Source of the DNA: Ephydatia muelleri
Taxonomy: Eukaryota > Porifera > Demospongiae > Spongillida > Spongillidae
Reading direction: 5' to 3'
Assembly (NCBI GenBank): GCA_013339895.1
Contig: JABACO010000002.1
Location: 15,800,713 to 15,864,712, forward strand
DNA: 64,000 nucleotides
The translations under genes and the position numbers were made by a program. This document shows, piece by piece, positions 24,392 through 39,291 of this stretch. Within the stretch, counting starts at the first letter, position 1; each line of letters opens with the position of its first letter. Under the pieces are notes generated by a model. It ran no database searches. It saw only the letters and a program-made list of their open reading frames with translations, and was not told the origin of the DNA.

Positions 24392-24560
24392 TACATACAC
24401 ACACATACATACACACATACATACACACATACATACACACACACACATACACACACACATACACACATGCATAAAGAAACACATACATACAAACATACAC
24501 ACACACGCACACACAGACACACACACACACTCAAACATACACACATACCTGCACATAGAC
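24392..24560. repeat. (CA)n/(CATA)n microsatellite
   Basis: Mixed CA and CATA repeats lie on the intron side of the linker exon at 24722-24790, as the CA run at 39037-39216 does for its paralogue. Confidence 0.9.
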
Positions 24561-24721
24561 ACATGTACGTACACAAATACACGGTATGTAAATGCACATG
24601 TACATTGCATATGTTATGTTCTCAAGACCACCACCATTAAACACAGCACAGCCTGCATGCATGCATGTACAGTGTACATGTATGCACGTTCCATCATCTC
24701 ACGTGTGCACATGCAGCTAAC

Positions 24722-24790
24722 CGGAGTCCATAGCTGTTGACGGTCGGACCAACTGAACTGGAATCCTTACAAGATGGTGGGGGGTAGCTT
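24722..24790 (-). CDS. Orphan linker exon of Death-domain family
   Basis: A 69-nt exon is bounded by a splice acceptor (gcaacag) and donor (ccg|gttagc). It encodes ATPHHLVRIPVQLVRPST, matching the exon at 39220-39291 (SSHHLVRIPAQLVRPST). Phase is 1 at both ends, as in that copy. No Death-domain exon follows downstream on the minus strand, so it is either an orphan from a segmental duplication or part of a gene whose other exons I cannot see. Its flanks to about 25160 also match 39217-39950. Confidence 0.6.
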
Positions 24791-24889
24791 CTGTTGCATT
24801 CAGTGTCGAATGAGCGTGGTCATCGATAGGGGTTACGAAATGTTAATAGACAGGAGTGTACAGGTATCTGAGGACTAAGATACATACAT

Positions 24890-25052
<163 letters not shown>

Positions 25053-25159
25053 TGTCTGTCAGTTCAGTGTGCATTTGTGTTTGTGTGTGCACTCGGCGCA
25101 CGTACGTGCCCTTGTGTGTGCTAATGTGTGCTTGCTTGCGCACGATCTAGCAATAGGGT

Positions 25160-25799
25160 AGCGTAGGTAGTGTTCGCCACCCGCGAGTACCGATGTCGGT
25201 TGTCTTGAATATACATGTAAACAGGAGGATAATTATATAAACAAATACCTGATTCCAAGAGATCACCAGCCCTCACTCTATACTGCTACCGCTTCGTTTA
25301 TTCAAAAACGTGTCCGTACGAAGGAAAACAACAGTTTTATCCAATTAAGCGGATTTCTGGTAGTTTTTCGCCATGTATGATTGGAGTGTTCGCCACTTCC
25401 TGTATTTCGTTGTTACGTAGCGTACGTAACTTGCATAAGGAAGGTGGATTGTAATACAACATTTTTTAAAATTGGAAGTAGGATCGGGACCTGTCGACAG
25501 CTAGGCCGATCGACAACGCCGGGTCGCAGTCTACCCTCTCACTTCCCACTTCAACAATAATTAAAGTGCCATGTGCCAAAATGGCCTTAAAACATGCAAT
25601 TGATTGAAATATCCAATTAATCGAAAACAAAGAATAAATAAAACTGTAACATCTGAAGTCACAGTACAGAAACCATCTCTTTGGTTACATGATTACATTC
25701 AGACTAACATAACGCGACTAGTTAGACATGCTAAACATTGCTTACCAGGTTTAGATTGTTGACGTTGCAATATCGGTGGTTCTGTAAACAACAAACATT
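25160..25799. other. No gene recognised
   Basis: AT-rich sequence with no long open frame or motif that I recognise lies between the duplicated block and the TTAA element. Confidence 0.35.
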
Positions 25800-26174
25800 T
25801 TAACACCGGATCCGTGAGAACAGGACATTTTTTTGTCGAACCCTCCATTCAGAAAATTAGTCGGAAAAATGTTTCTCGCTACAAGAGTGGCATTTTTGGA
25901 TAGCCCAACCATCGCTGAAATTGTTTATGTCATTTTTAATCTTGTAGCAAGATTGATGCTAGATCTGTATGCATTGTAAGAGACGCGATTTGCAATTTCT
26001 CGGTCATCGCGGGGACGTAAGTACACTTTTTCTCAAGCCCTATTCAACAAGTTTTATTGTGCTTTCATGCTTAGTTTGTTTACCAATAGAGATCATAGCG
26101 AATAACGTTTCATTAATCCGCTTAGATTTTGTACAAAACGTTAAGCCAACTTGCCTTGGTAAGTCCCCAGACCC

Positions 26175-26444
26175 ATGGAAAGTGACGTAATTCGTTATTT
26201 AGTCATTAGTGGACGAGTCGAGTGTAAAATGTTGCCATCATGTGCTGAGAAGCACAAGAAACCAGTGTGCACTAAGTGTGATGGAGGAACGCGTTGCACT
26301 AAGTGTTGTCTATGCAAACCCCACCAACATCCAGGTCGTCCAAGGAAGGATAGATCGTTACCAGATACACCCGTACGAGCTAGTAAGGCGCATTACAGAG
26401 TACATGAAAACTGTACAAAATTGATACGTTTTGTGCAGGATTAA
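26175..26444 (+). CDS. Cys-rich protein fragment inside TTAA element
   Basis: An 89-codon frame includes CTKCDGGTRCTKCCLCKPH followed by GRPRKDRS. The closely spaced cysteines suggest zinc binding, and GRPRK resembles an AT-hook. It is probably the N-terminal or DNA-binding remnant of the autonomous relative's transposase, or an exon of a longer gene. The start codon is not certain. I do not recognise the family. Confidence 0.4.
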   Translation: MESDVIRYLVISGRVECKMLPSCAEKHKKPVCTKCDGGTRCTKCCLCKPHQHPGRPRKDRSLPDTPVRASKAHYRVHENCTKLIRFVQD

Positions 26445-26460
26445 CATCAGAAAAGCCGTT

Positions 26461-26655
<195 letters not shown>

Positions 26656-27473
26656 AAGGGAGAGTAAGAGAAACGATAATCGACAAATGCGTGGCTTATA
26701 TGTCCGGCCCTAATATTAGCGTGAAGCTTTAATAGGACCTCCGCCCGTATACGCGTAATTACTTATTTCCATCGTACATTTGGCTTTGTACTCTGTCTTT
26801 CAGAGAGCTGAAAGACTGCAGTGCCAAAATTAGTAGAATTCGATGTTTGTGTGTAGAAATGAGAATATATTCACTGTTTACGAATGAGAAAAACGTCACT
26901 GAAAAAAGTGTACTTTTTTCGGTGACGGTTGTAAGTTACGAACTTTGAACAAACACAGGATAGGCTAGGAAGTAGGTATGAAGGTGGGAAAAGCATCAAT
27001 ATTCATGTGGAGAGTTGTATTATTATAGTTCATAGCGTTTACGACAATTGGACCGCTTCCGACTAATTTTCAAAAACGTGCGTTCGACAAAATCAGCTCA
27101 AAAAATGTCCTGTTCTCACGGATCCGGTGTTAAGTATAAATACATGGCACTCTCCTGCCATGAGAAGAAACTACTCCCAACAAGATGAATATATATTAAA
27201 GCACACATGCCACCACCGAAACAGACACAACGTTCAACAAACTGCACACAATATCACAACACCACAGCACATGCAGTGGCACACATATACCATAATACTG
27301 TGCGCCATCATAACATGTGTAAAAATACATCACACATCCCCCCCACACGCACACTTCACCACATAACGTGGGAACAGCTTTACTGCACACGTAAACAAAG
27401 GTACTGCTCCACTTACTCAAAGCTGCAGATTAGCCTGGAGGAATCAGTGCATCCAAACTGCACCCTGTTGGGT

Positions 27474-27474
<1 letters not shown>

Positions 27475-27562
<88 letters not shown>
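27475..27562. repeat. (CA)n microsatellite
   Basis: A CA run lies just 3' (minus-strand sense) of the truncated Death-like exon, within its presumed intron. Confidence 0.95.
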
Positions 27563-27564
<2 letters not shown>

Positions 27565-27607
27565 TCAACACATTAGAAAATACACATAAAACAATTCACA
27601 AACTGAC

Positions 27608-27825
27608 CAAGGTTCTTGGCCAGCTTCTCTATGCTTTCCATCTCGGGTGGGTCATGCTTATTCAGCACCTCAGCAAGTTTCCTGTATGACGCCTTGATAT
27701 CCCGACGCAGCCATTGGCCGAGTATCTCTCGCTTCCGGGAGGCCTCGTTGCCATAGTTGTTCTTCTGGATGACACTGAGTATGTTTGGAGAGATGCCGAG
27801 GTCCAGTCCAATACCAACACTCACC
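27608..27825 (-). pseudogene. Truncated Death-like domain exon
   Basis: The minus-strand translation VGIGLDLGISPNILSVIQKN, then KREILGQWLRRDIKASYRKL and MESIEKLAKNL parallels the exon at 6121-6407. It ends at a donor (ccttg|gtcagt) in phase 1. Upstream, helix 1 is replaced by low-complexity sequence and a small inverted-repeat element with long G and C runs. No partner exons are seen nearby. It is likely a duplicated and truncated copy. Confidence 0.6.
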
Positions 27826-27910
27826 GGTGAAGGGAAGAGGTGGGAAGGCAGGGGGGGAGGGGCCTCCAGCCTCCTTCCCTTCTGCCCACAAGGCATGGAT
27901 AGCCCCATAG

Positions 27911-27918
27911 GCGTAGGA

Positions 27919-27954
<36 letters not shown>

Positions 27955-28022
27955 GGAGGGGCCTTGGCCCCCCCAATCTTGGGCGTTATGTGTGCTGAAT
28001 TTATATTAGACACACCCTTTGG

Positions 28023-28058
<36 letters not shown>

Positions 28059-28078
28059 CCTGTTTACGTTCCTACGCT
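27911..28078. mobile_element. MITE with G-run and C-run arms
   Basis: GCGTAGGAAC near 27912 and GTTCCTACGC ending near 28077 are inverted. Inside lie a G-run of about 30 (27923-27952) and a C-run of about 30 (28025-28055), which can also pair. Run lengths may be affected by assembly error. Confidence 0.6.
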
Positions 28079-28249
28079 TCTGGCCTGAACGTGATAATGC
28101 AAGCTTTGGGGGCGTGGTCAGTGAAAATGGAAAGGCGGGGAGAAGATGCGGTCCGAGGTCAAAAACGTGCAGGCCGTGAGATAGACAGCGATGCTTGAAT
28201 GAGGTGACGCATAACACGTAACTTACACTCGCACACACACACTGCTTGG

Positions 28250-30837
28250 TAATTTGTCGAACATAGGGTAGTAGCTACACGACAATTGCTACATGTCTAG
28301 ATCACTACGCTCTCTGTGCAAATATCTGGCCAAAACTACCCTTTGATCGACACTAAGGTACAATTCACACCCAGCACTACACATTAAAAAAAAGGGAGTT
28401 ACCACAACACACTTAGGGGTGTTCGTACGCCTGTTTAGGAATAACACCCCATGGAGTGTAGTGGTAACCGCTCGGGAGTGTTACAGCCAACACCCCTGAA
28501 GTGTAGCCAATACACTCTAGTGGGTGTTGACACGGGTATCAGATGTTCGTGTATGCACCGTAATCTTATGATACAACATAAATAAACTATACAACAACAG
28601 TTGATTTTAATAAAAAGTTGATAATAAATACAAACATACAACAAAACCATAAACATGTCTTTAGGGCCTATACGACGATCGAGTAGTCCTGGAGTGTTTC
28701 TCTGCATGCTTCGAACACTAAACAAATGAAGAAGACACATGCATATATATAAAGGTCAGGTTCCAATATGAGACACGTCTAACCTTTTTAATTGAATCTT
28801 GGGTGCCACCATCAGTCCGACGACGGTCATGTTCGCTAAGCAAATCGGTGACAATAACAACGTCAATCGTAAGCTTACCTCGAAGGCTTGCTTGAGCCAG
28901 CGTGTCATATGACCTTTGTAAGGTAAGGTAGGGCGTTATTTAACGCGACAAGGTAGTTACCTGCCTTAAGCAGTGGCTCATTATAGTGGGTAGCGAAGCA
29001 CACAGTAGTAGCCGAATTTTCCTTAGCTAGAGCGTATAAACAGGCATTCCGGTCCGATCGCGAACTGCTGTTCTCGATGAACTCTCTTCAAAGCGCTCAA
29101 CTCGTCTTACTCAAATGCATCGCTCAACGCTGGAAGGAAACAAATATTATAGCTTACCAAAAAGTCGTGTAACACCGAACTACCTGTTAATAAATAACAG
29201 AACGTGTTTCTATTAAAGGTCACGCATGCGCAACGAAATGTATTTTTTAGCATGACCCTACATGTATATTTGTTACAATTGTGGATAATCAACATGTCTC
29301 ACGATGACAAGCAAGGACACAAATAGCTAGGGTACACTGTAGGTATTCAGTGAAAACATGCATATACTGAGCTAGGGTAACAAAAACACAGGGACAAATT
29401 TGTGAGGGTGTAGGAGGAATGATTTTGTGTGTTTTACTGTGGTGAAAACACTGTCGGTTCCTGGAGGATTTATATCAAATGGTCATTGGTGCTCATGATT
29501 GAATGATTACTATTAAAAATGGCTGCCAATGCCCTATATGGCATTACTCTTGTAACATCCTTGCTTGTTCCCCGGCCCCATTTGGAATAATTAATAAGTA
29601 TCACGTTAACGTTAATATTGATTGCAAATTTTACGCAATAAACAACAACAGCTCAATTTATAATTTCTGCAAGATATATATAACTAAGACAAAACACCTC
29701 AAGTCAGGTTCTTTCATATACAAGGTCAGTTACTATAACACTTGTGTGTGTGCGTTTATGCATGTATGCCTATAAGAAGGCTTGTACATGCATACTATCA
29801 ATCCATATGTGCGTGCGTGTGACACACAAATACACACGCATACACTTACACACACATATACATACACTCACAAGCAAGCATTCAATCCGCCCTTTATGAA
29901 CGCACATACACACGCATACACTTACATGCACATGCATGCACATACACACACACAACCGCACATTGACAAGGCTTTTGGAGAAAGGCGTTTGGATATGGGG
30001 AGGCATGGTATTATGTATTAGGCCAAGCCTGGCAATGGGCATACATCGGGGCACACTTGCATACATATACGTTGGGGCATACGATTTAGAGTGTGCGAGG
30101 AGGGAGGGGGAGGGAAGTTGTAGGCATACAACTACATGTATACATACATAGAGCCATGGGCATGCGTGTGTGGTAGAGATATGCATATCTTATACTTGTT
30201 GGCTTTTCTATGAGTGACTGCATGCCGTGACCTTTTGCTGACATGTACACATACCATTAGTTGCTTTCCAACCACTGTGGGTTTAAGATCAATACAATTA
30301 ATATGAAATGTGGTACATACAGCACTGTGGTCATTATGCAGGCTGTCTAATGTTTGATTGGCAGTGTGAAAAAAATCATTGTGAGCTTGAGTACAAAGTA
30401 CAGGTGGTTAGTTAATCTCCTCCCCCTTGTCCTGTAAAACAGGTGTCGTCACTCGCCAAAATCATCTGTGTAATGTGTTTGTTAACTTTAGCCACCTAGG
30501 AATGAGGGCAGAGTCAGGCAGCGGTCTTACACCTGTGACCTAAGTCATACCTGGCCAGTGGATGTGTGTACTTAATTGGGAGAGAGAGAAACATGCTGCC
30601 TTTGACATCACAGTCACCTCTCCCTTGATCCCTTCAATCCTAACAGCAGCAAGCCTGTCTGAAGGGGCTGCAGCAAAGGAGGCTGAGACCAGAAAGCATA
30701 AATCAATGACCCTAAGTGTTTGGAGCTTGGCTGGGTGTATACAGCATACCCCAAATTATCTTTATATGGGAAAGTTTCCGAGAAAAGGGACCTAGCGTGT
30801 ATTATAAAAAAGCATAATAAAAATGCCTTACGTTTGA
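28250..30837. other. No gene recognised
   Basis: The stretch has short reading frames only. 28380-28540 has repeated 'gtgt..acacccc' phrases. 29770-30180 is rich in CA/CATA repeats. I find no domain, RNA gene or clear transposon terminus. A 'ggtgcc'-type exon cannot be excluded. Confidence 0.35.
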
Positions 30838-31255
30838 AATGCTATAACTTCCGAAGGGTTAACGCTATCGTCTTCCTATTTTCAGCACTTCATACTACAC
30901 CATTTCTCTATGGTAAAACACATTTTGGGATCTTGAACATGCTCCATGCCAGTATCGCGATGTCCGATACCCCAAGGGGTTCAAACCCGCCATAACTTTC
31001 TGTAGGAGTAATCAAATCGCTTCAAATTCGGTTTGTAGGTGGAGAGGTCCTATATCTATCTATTTGTTCTGTTCGTTAATTTTTATGCAATCCGTTACGA
31101 AGATACAGTTGAACAAACTACGTGCACATTTTCGCGCTCGTTTCGCACCAATGATTTGGGCAATTTGCGCTCCGCTCAATGTATGGGGAGGCGGGGATTA
31201 TTACATTGGCGCGAATCAAGCGGGAAAACGTGCACGTAGTTTATTCAAAATGGGT
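30838..31255. repeat. Dispersed repeat related to 8500-8765, with terminal foldback
   Basis: 'ctataacttccgaagggtta', 'cacttcatactacaccattt', 'gataccccaaggggttca' and 'ggtggagaggtcct' match 8495-8765 in the same orientation. The right part (31109-31254) folds back on itself ('gaacaaactacgtgcac' and 'gtgcacgtagtttattc'). It truncates the Death-like exon copy that begins at 31257. Confidence 0.65.
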
Positions 31256-31256
31256 A

Positions 31257-31870
31257 GACAGCTGTAGTAATCTGGATGGGATCCTGATGACACGCCTCCT
31301 TCAGAGAATCAACGATGTCACCATTGTCATCCTCCAGTAGGAACATCCCCAGCTTCTCATAGCTGGTTCCTGTTCTCTGGATGATGTTGATGGTCTTCTT
31401 CTCACCATCCACCACGCTTGGAAAGCATGTCAACAGTTTCACTGTAGGCTGACCTGTGTGAAGGGCAGGTTTAGGTTGAGTCTGGAGTGTGCATTTTTAT
31501 GTGCATGCACGTGTTCAGTCCACCTGTGTAAGTGTTCCCATGTGTATGAGAGCGTGTGTATGTGTCCAGTGTGTGCATGATGTCATTTGTAAATTTGTAT
31601 GCGTTAAGTTAAGGTAGCATGTGTGTTTGTATGTCTGTATGTGTGTACATGAAGATGCATGCTGGCCTGCATGTATGAAGCATGTGTGTGCATACAATAC
31701 TGTATACATGCACATGTGTATCACAACGACACCCGACTAGCCAACAAATGGCTATTCTTATCACGCATGCAGGGGAATCCCCTTATGCACTTTGGAGGGT
31801 TCACTGCATATGGAGTCTTTGTCGTCAGCTAAATGATTTAGACCAATTTCTCGTAACACATCAACCAGAG
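31257..31870 (-). pseudogene. Duplicated, broken Death-like exon copies
   Basis: 31257-31453 repeats the 5' two thirds of the exon at 32163-32488, with nearly identical sequence at an offset of 1035 bases, including the acceptor and about 300 bases of intron. Translation stops matching where repeat 30838-31255 begins. Separately, 31785-31870 resembles the last two helices (VDVLREIGLNHLADD), more diverged. Neither piece can encode a complete domain. They are remnants of tandem duplication downstream of the intact gene. Confidence 0.75.
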
Positions 31871-31879
31871 GAAAGGAAG

Positions 31880-32160
31880 CTCTAATCTAGCGTCTCCTTT
31901 GCAATGATCTTGAGTGAGAGCAGTTCATTGCCTAGTTTGATGGTCCACCATGGAATCGTACAGTTTTCTTGAAGCACAGTGTACCCATTGTTGTTCGTGG
32001 TTATAAAATTTAATTTAATTTGGGGAGGGCAAGTGTTATAGTACACAATTAATAAACACTCCGTCCTCCTCAAATTAAATTGAATTTAAAATTAAATACA
32101 TGTATCACACAATTAATTTCACTTGAACTAGTACAAATGTAAAAACAAAATAAAATTGCT
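31880..32160. other. No gene recognised between Death exon copies
   Basis: AT-rich sequence just 3' of the terminal exon of the three-Death-domain gene. It probably contains that gene's 3' untranslated region. Confidence 0.35.
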
Positions 32161-32162
32161 AA

Positions 32163-35100
32163 TTACTTTGGAGCTTTCACTGTGGAGTCAATGTCATCAG
32201 CTACACGATTTAGATCAATTTCTCTTAGCACGTCAACTAGTGTCTGCCATGTTACTGGTTTCCTTCCAGTACCAGAGATCCACTTCTTGTAGACAGCTGT
32301 AGTAATCTGGATGGGATCCTGATGACACGCCTCCTTCAGAGAATCAACGATGTCACCATTGTCATCCTCCAGTAGGAACATCCCCAGCTTCTCATAGCTG
32401 GTTCCTGTTCTCTGGATGATGTTGATGGTCTTCTTCTCACCATCCACCACGCTTGGAAAGCATGTCAACAGTTTCACTGTAGGCTGACCTGTGTGAAGGG
32501 CAGGTTTAGGTTGAGTCTGGAGTGTGCATGTGTAGTACATGCATGTGTACATGTGTGTGTACAAGTGTCCAGTCCACGCACCTGTGTACAGTGCTCCCTT
32601 GTGTATGAGGGTGCGCGCACGTGTCCAGCGTGTGCATGATATCATTTGTAAATTTGTATGTGGTAGCATGTGTGTATATGTACGTCTGTATGTGTGTACG
32701 TGAAGATGCATGCTGGCCTGCATGTATGAAGCATACGATACTGCATGTGTGTATCACAACTGCATCTGACTATCCAACAAATGACTATTCTTATCAGGTA
32801 TGTATCGTCTTAGGACAAAGTTATTCGATAAAATGATCAGTGGTCAGGTGGTGGTATGCAAGGGAATAATGTGCAATGCATGCTAGTGTGACTGATTGAC
32901 AGAAGCACATTATCACATCTCAACTTCATTTAATGCCCACTTTCGTATTCTGTACTGATGGACCTGTACAACTTGATTTATGAGTACCAATCTTCAAGTA
33001 CTGTCCTATGTGTTTAAGGTTACAGTTAGTTTGGGTGTACTCCATTTATAACTTGAACACAAACCAAGACGTATATGCACTCGACCTCTTTTCCAACCAA
33101 ACAAACATTATTACCAAACTCTCAGCACTACACAACACATCATGGGGACCATGGGGAAATAGGGGACCATGGAAACATAGGGTACCATGGAGACACTGTC
33201 TTCCTTATATGGTCACTCACCATTAGCTCCCAGCTGGCCTCCAGTGGTAGAGGGTTTGGGTGGTGGGCTCTCATTGGCAACATTACGAGCTGCTGGTGAT
33301 GAAGCGCATGGAGTATCGTCTTCTGCATGTGATACATGTGAATGAAATTAAGCACACATATGCTCACACTACCACATATGCTCACACTACCACATATGCT
33401 CACACTACCACATATGCTCACACTACCACATATGCATGTACTGTACATCTCTAAGCACACACACCTCACACTACCACCACACATCTCTAAGCACACACAC
33501 CTCACACTACCACCATACATCTCTAAGCACACACACCTCACACTACCACCACACATCTCTAAGCACACACACCTCACTACCATCATACATCTCTAAGCAC
33601 ACACACCTCACACTACCACCACACATCTCTAAGCACACACACCTCACACTACCACCACACATATCTAAGCACACACACCTCACACTACCACCACACATCT
33701 CTAAGCACACACACCTCACACTACCATCATACATCTCTAAGCACAGACACCTCACACTACCACCACACATCTCTAAGCACACACACCTCACACTACCACC
33801 ACACATCTCTAAGCACACACACCTCACACTACCACCACACATCTCTAAGCACACACACCTCACACTACCACCACACATCTCTAAGCACACACACCTCACA
33901 CTACCACCACACATCTCTAAGCACACACACCTCACACTACCACCACACATCTCTAAGCACACACACCTCACACTACCATCATACATCTCTAAGCACACAC
34001 ACACCTCGCACTACCATCATACATCTCTAAGCACACACACCTCACACTACCATCATACATCTCTAAGCACACACACCTCCCACTACCACATCTCTAAGCA
34101 CACACACCTCACACTACCACCACACATCTCTAAGCATACACATCTCGCACTACCATCATACATCTCTAAGCACACACACCTCACACTACCATCATACATC
34201 TCTAAGCACACACACCTCCCACTACCACCATACATCTCTAAGCACACACACACCTCACACTACCATCATACATCTCTAAGCACACACACCTCCCACTACC
34301 ACATCTCTAAGCACACACAACTCACACTACCACCATACATCTAAGCACACACACCTCACACTACCACCATACATCTCTAAGCACACACACCTCCCACTAC
34401 CATCATACATCTCTAAGAACCACACCTCACACACTTACATATACACACCTAAGCACACACGCCTCACACTTACACATACACATCTAAGTATATGCCACAA
34501 ATGTAGATTAAATCATTTACCCACACACATGCACTGCTCACACACATGCACTGCTCACACACATGCACTGCTCACACACAGCACGCCATCACTAGTTACT
34601 ACCTTGCAGCTGAGCAAGCCACAATTAAATCACAAAACCATAACATCTTCATCCTCACATCACAAGACCATACTGATAATTCACACACTTCATCATCACT
34701 AGAACTCATTTTCAACATCTGCTACCTCATACTCTTCCATAACTCTATTTAGTGAGCAACTCTTTAAAGGATACCACATTACCACCACAAGATCACTCAC
34801 CACATACACACAACCTTCACTTCTACCCTTTCTGCAAACTCCTCCCACTAACCCTCCCACTAACTCCTCCCACATCACCACACCACTCACCTCCTTCCTC
34901 CACTAGCCTGACGACTATCTCAGCAGTTGCCTTGTTCCCCAATTTCTCCAGCACATCCACCAGACGCCTGTAGGTGGCCCTGGTCCCCTCCTGCTGCATC
35001 CATGTGGTCAGCATCCTCTCCCTCCTGTTCTGCTCATCATGCTCCTCACGAGCTATGTCGCTGACACGCTGGTCACCAATGAGGCGACGCCCAAGAGGCC

Positions 35101-35770
35101 TCCAATCGTACGATAGCATGGCTATCTTCAAAATGGTGTCACTGTTGCAAACTGCGTCCAAGGTTGACCCAGAGGTCTGGGGGCCTGAGGAGACTTAGAG
35201 TGATTGGGGGGGGGGGGGGGGGGGGAGGGGAGGGGGGGGGGGGAGAGGGAGCAATCACAAATTGATCATTGACTAAGTCCATCATGGACCACACCCATCA
35301 GTGGCCACACCCATGCAGTACAATGTCCACACCATATGACAAGAGAGACCTTGCAGAATTTTTTTAATTTATTTGTCAAAATCTCACAATATAATCGATG
35401 TGTACACTCAACATTGAGGTTTCTATCTGATCATTTAGCGTCACGGCAGTACCTCCTTTTCCACTGAGGCATACATGTACATGTGACACACTTCAATTGG
35501 AGTGTCTGGAACTTGCACCTAGTGGACCCACCCCCACCCCCACCACTGCCAATATGTCAGCACATGTGCACATTGTGTGAGTGCGTGTGTGTGTGTGTGT
35601 GTGTGTGTGCACGTGTGTATGTGTGTATGTGTCCATGTGTGTCCGTGTGTGTATGTGTTCCTAAAGAAGCTTGGAGTGCATGCATCGTGCATATGTGGCA
35701 TGTCTGTGAAGTGTTCACATTTGTACGCGGGTGTAGAACACACTAACTCAAGGCAATGCAAAAACTCACC

Positions 35771-35827
<57 letters not shown>

Positions 35828-35858
35828 ACCTCTCTCTCTCTCTCTCTCCTCTCTTCTC

Positions 35859-35906
<48 letters not shown>

Positions 35907-36203
35907 CCTCTACCTCTCTCTCTCTCTCTCTCTACCTCTCGTGAGCTCCTTCACCTTCTCGGCCGCCTCCCCCTCCTCCATCTCGAGGAGGACGCCGTAT
36001 AGCTTCCCGTACGTGGCCCTGCCCCCTTCCTTTCCAACCCACTTCATCAGGGCCTCTGATCGCTGGTCCTCTCCGCTGCGATAGCGATCTTCGATGTCTT
36101 TAACGATCTGGCCCTCCAGTCCGAGTAGCTTGGAAACCACCTTCCATTTGGGTAGGAACTTGGCTATCTTGACCAGGTGTGCGTCCGTGACCTTCTTGTC
36201 CAT
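32163..36203 (-). CDS. Three-Death-domain protein, complete four-exon gene
   Basis: Exons 36203-35936, 35151-34891, 33322-33221 and 32488-32163 sum to 957 nt (318 codons plus stop), with every junction in phase 1. Exon 1 begins with ATG in good context (ggaaATGG) and encodes a Death domain (WKVVSKLLGL, ALMKWVGKEGGRATYGKL). Exon 2 encodes a second (YDWRPLGRRLIG, MLTTWMQQEGTRATYRRL). Exon 3 is a Pro/Ser linker matching 37-138. Exon 4 holds a more divergent Death-like domain (INIIQRTGTSYEKLGMFLL, YKKWISGTGRKPVTW) and the stop. There is no enzyme or membrane domain, so it is a pure adaptor type. I infer homotypic assembly with other Death-domain proteins such as the Roc-COR protein. The donor of exon 1 abuts a (TC)n tract; a 36-base minisatellite fills intron 3 or its vicinity. 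Confidence 0.8.
33345..34500. repeat. 36-base minisatellite, about 28 copies
   Basis: Units like 'catctctaagcacacacacc' plus 'tcacactaccaccaca' (36 bases) repeat with small changes. Because 36 is divisible by 3, one frame stays open for about 300 codons (HTSLSTHTSHYH repeats), but this lies in the intron of the Death-domain gene and is not a credible protein. Confidence 0.9.
35203..35247. repeat. G-rich homopolymer tract
   Basis: Two G-runs are separated by 'aggggag'. It lies in the intron just 5' (minus sense) of the second Death exon. Confidence 0.85.
35775..35934. repeat. (TC)n microsatellite abutting a splice donor
   Basis: TC repeats with a few interruptions. On the minus strand the GA run begins within the donor (gagag|gtagag at 35936/35935) of exon 1 of the Death-domain gene. 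Confidence 0.9.
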
Positions 36204-36640
36204 TTCCTTTGGTATAGCAAGGTCGCCTATAGATTGCTAACGAGGGGAGGGGAAGGGAGGGCGATATACGGTATACGACGTGCGACGACCGACGTATGAG
36301 CTCGATCTGTTGTGTCAACTTGTTTGCGTGTGTGTGTGTGTTGTGTGTGTGTGTGTGTGTGACAGGAGAGGAGGAGGAGCAGAGACGAGAGAGCGAGAGA
36401 AGAGAGCAAAGAGAGAGAGCTAGAGAGCGAGAGAGAGAGAGTAGAGAGAAGCGATAGAGAGGAGAGAAGAGAGATAGCAGAGAGAGATGAGAGAGCGAGA
36501 GAGAGAGATCATCGATGAAGATCGCCCGCCGAGAGATCTCATAGAGAAGAGCTAGAGAGAGATATGGAGGATGGAGGCGAGGATAGTTGTGCAGAGGTTG
36601 TGGATATGATGTCAAAGGCCCTAACGAGACTCGTACAAAT
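36204..36640 (-). promoter_or_regulatory. Pyrimidine-rich candidate 5' region of Death-domain gene
   Basis: The stretch upstream of the ATG at 36203 is almost wholly (CT)n-like on the minus strand, with a CA tract near 36325-36360. It is where the 5' untranslated region and promoter should be; I see no TATA box. The call rests on position only. Confidence 0.25.
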
Positions 36641-36659
36641 GAAACCGAACCTGCCAGTA

Positions 36660-37256
36660 AGGTAGTTCTGTTACCGTTCAACAACGATACGCCCCCAGAA
36701 TGGCGAACAATACGTTATTAAAAATACAATTATAAAATACTTTATAATTGCACTGGCCGCTTGAGCTTGGCTGCGTAAGGGTATGATGCACACTAGTGTT
36801 CTTCGTACAAAAACGTATTGTTTTACAAGTATTAACACGTGAAAAAAAAAAAGAATAACAGCTTTAGTTAGTTGCCAACATGCTATTTTATACAGTATTT
36901 CATTTTCCCAACACACGTGGCACAGGAACTGATAGTTTCTCAGTTTCAAAAATCAAACATTTATTATTTCTTTTAATCTGCCATTTTCTAATTTGCCCCA
37001 CATTCAGTCACCCATGTTCTTTTTCTCCTCTCCAGCGTACACTCAGCCATTTTCAAGTGATGGGCCAGACAGCCGTAGTCTCATCCCCAGGCCAACTAGT
37101 GAATGCCATGCAGCTAATCACAGCACCAATTAATTGAGTTACTTTTGATATAGAACATTACCTCATCACTACCTCATCATAAGCACTCAATCAGTACAAA
37201 AATAATAATTGATTATTACAAAAATAAAAATAAAGAAATGGTCCATCAATTCAAGG
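36660..37256. other. No gene recognised
   Basis: AT-rich spacer between two Death-domain genes, with no domain in the short frames. Confidence 0.35.

Positions 37257-39291
<2,035 letters not shown>

Noticed and set aside
28380-28540. Possible MITE with repeated 'gtgt..acaccc' phrases
   Set aside because: No consistent inverted termini or target duplication could be found.
33436-34344. Open frame of about 300 codons of HTSLSTHTSHYH repeats
   Set aside because: It is a 36-base minisatellite inside an intron; a unit divisible by 3 keeps frames open by chance. No start context or domain.
33345-34500. CRISPR-like appearance of regularly repeated units
   Set aside because: The units are contiguous minisatellite repeats without unique spacers, in a eukaryotic intron.
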